The position numbers and the translations under genes were made by a program. DNA of 64,000 bases, from contig NZ_CP049935.1 in assembly GCF_011383005.1 (NCBI RefSeq), positions 2,232,001-2,296,000 of the forward strand, read 5' to 3'. Origin of the DNA: Phycicoccus sp. HDW14 (GTDB lineage: Bacteria > Actinomycetota > Actinomycetes > Actinomycetales > Dermatophilaceae). The notes beneath the pieces were generated by a model. The model worked only from the letters and a program-made list of their open reading frames with translations. It had not been told where the DNA came from and searched no databases. Positions 63,913 through 64,000 of the stretch are shown here, in pieces (the first letter of the stretch is position 1; each line of letters opens with the position of its first letter).

Positions 63913-64000
63913 TCAGGGGACCTGCAGGGCCACGACGAACGCCTCGGGGTCGGCCACGGTGAAGGTGGCGCCCGGGTGGCGGATCCGACCCGTCGGGTCG
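63913..64000 (-). CDS. 3' end of a minus-strand gene running out of the window
   Basis: Reading the minus strand from 64000 to the stop at 63913 gives DPTGRIRHPGATFTVADPEAFVVALQVP in an open frame with normal GC codon bias. Too short to assign; it resembles the C-terminal strand-helix of small PH-like membrane proteins, but that is only an impression. Confidence 0.4.
   Translation of the reverse strand, partial: DPTGRIRHPGATFTVADPEAFVVALQVP

Overview
The window is about 64 kb of very GC-rich DNA (third codon positions almost always G or C, many GTG starts, ATGA/GTGA stop-start overlaps). Gene content and order point to a high-GC actinobacterium, most likely a Micrococcales member of the Intrasporangiaceae type (inference from style, not from a marker-gene search). 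I see no rRNA, tRNA, prophage, IS element, plasmid function or CRISPR array; it reads as ordinary chromosome with several accessory modules.

Layout. 1-2.8 kb: end of an ABC uptake system and a MarR/DUF2306 pair. 2.9-9.6 kb: nucleoside and deoxyribose metabolism (punA, a phospho-sugar mutase, deoC, two aldehyde dehydrogenase-like genes) with a small secreted protein between. 9.7-20.3 kb: small enzymes, then a MoxR-type cluster (proline-rich membrane protein, DUF4129, DUF4350, MoxR ATPase, DUF58) and, after two oxidoreductase-like genes, the usual SpoIIM-like and RDD membrane proteins. 20.4-25.0 kb, minus strand: add, deoA, cdd, an M20 amidohydrolase and a GbsR/MarR regulator divergent from an ABC exporter (25.1-27.7 kb). 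27.7-33.7 kb: manC, a 2H phosphoesterase, trpS, galK, two small envelope proteins and xth. 33.7-37.1 kb: sulfate activation, cysDN with a divergent APS kinase. 37.3-46.6 kb: an extracellular polysaccharide locus with dehydratase, initiating sugar transferase, three glycosyltransferases, flippase, polymerase and an unusual FolD-like dehydrogenase. 46.8-57.8 kb: monomeric icd, aqpZ, a ceramidase-like membrane protein, mdh, a hydrolase-LuxR fusion, a methyltransferase, a GNAT protein, a Ca/H antiporter, folD and a membrane acyltransferase-like protein. 57.8-62.9 kb: a complete allFGH-type (oxamate transcarbamylase) operon facing a divergent PucR regulator. The window ends with a methyltransferase and the 3' tip of a minus-strand gene.

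Two patterns run through the whole window. First, 22 otherwise well-conserved genes carry an apparent frameshift, and each one I could reconstruct is a single missing base in a G or C run; adding one base back gives family-typical lengths. This looks like systematic sequencing or assembly error rather than 22 pseudogenes, so spans below are given for the restored genes. Second, many genes have a TAnnnT -10 box 6-8 bases before the start codon, so they are probably transcribed as leaderless mRNAs; I used this spacing to choose many starts.
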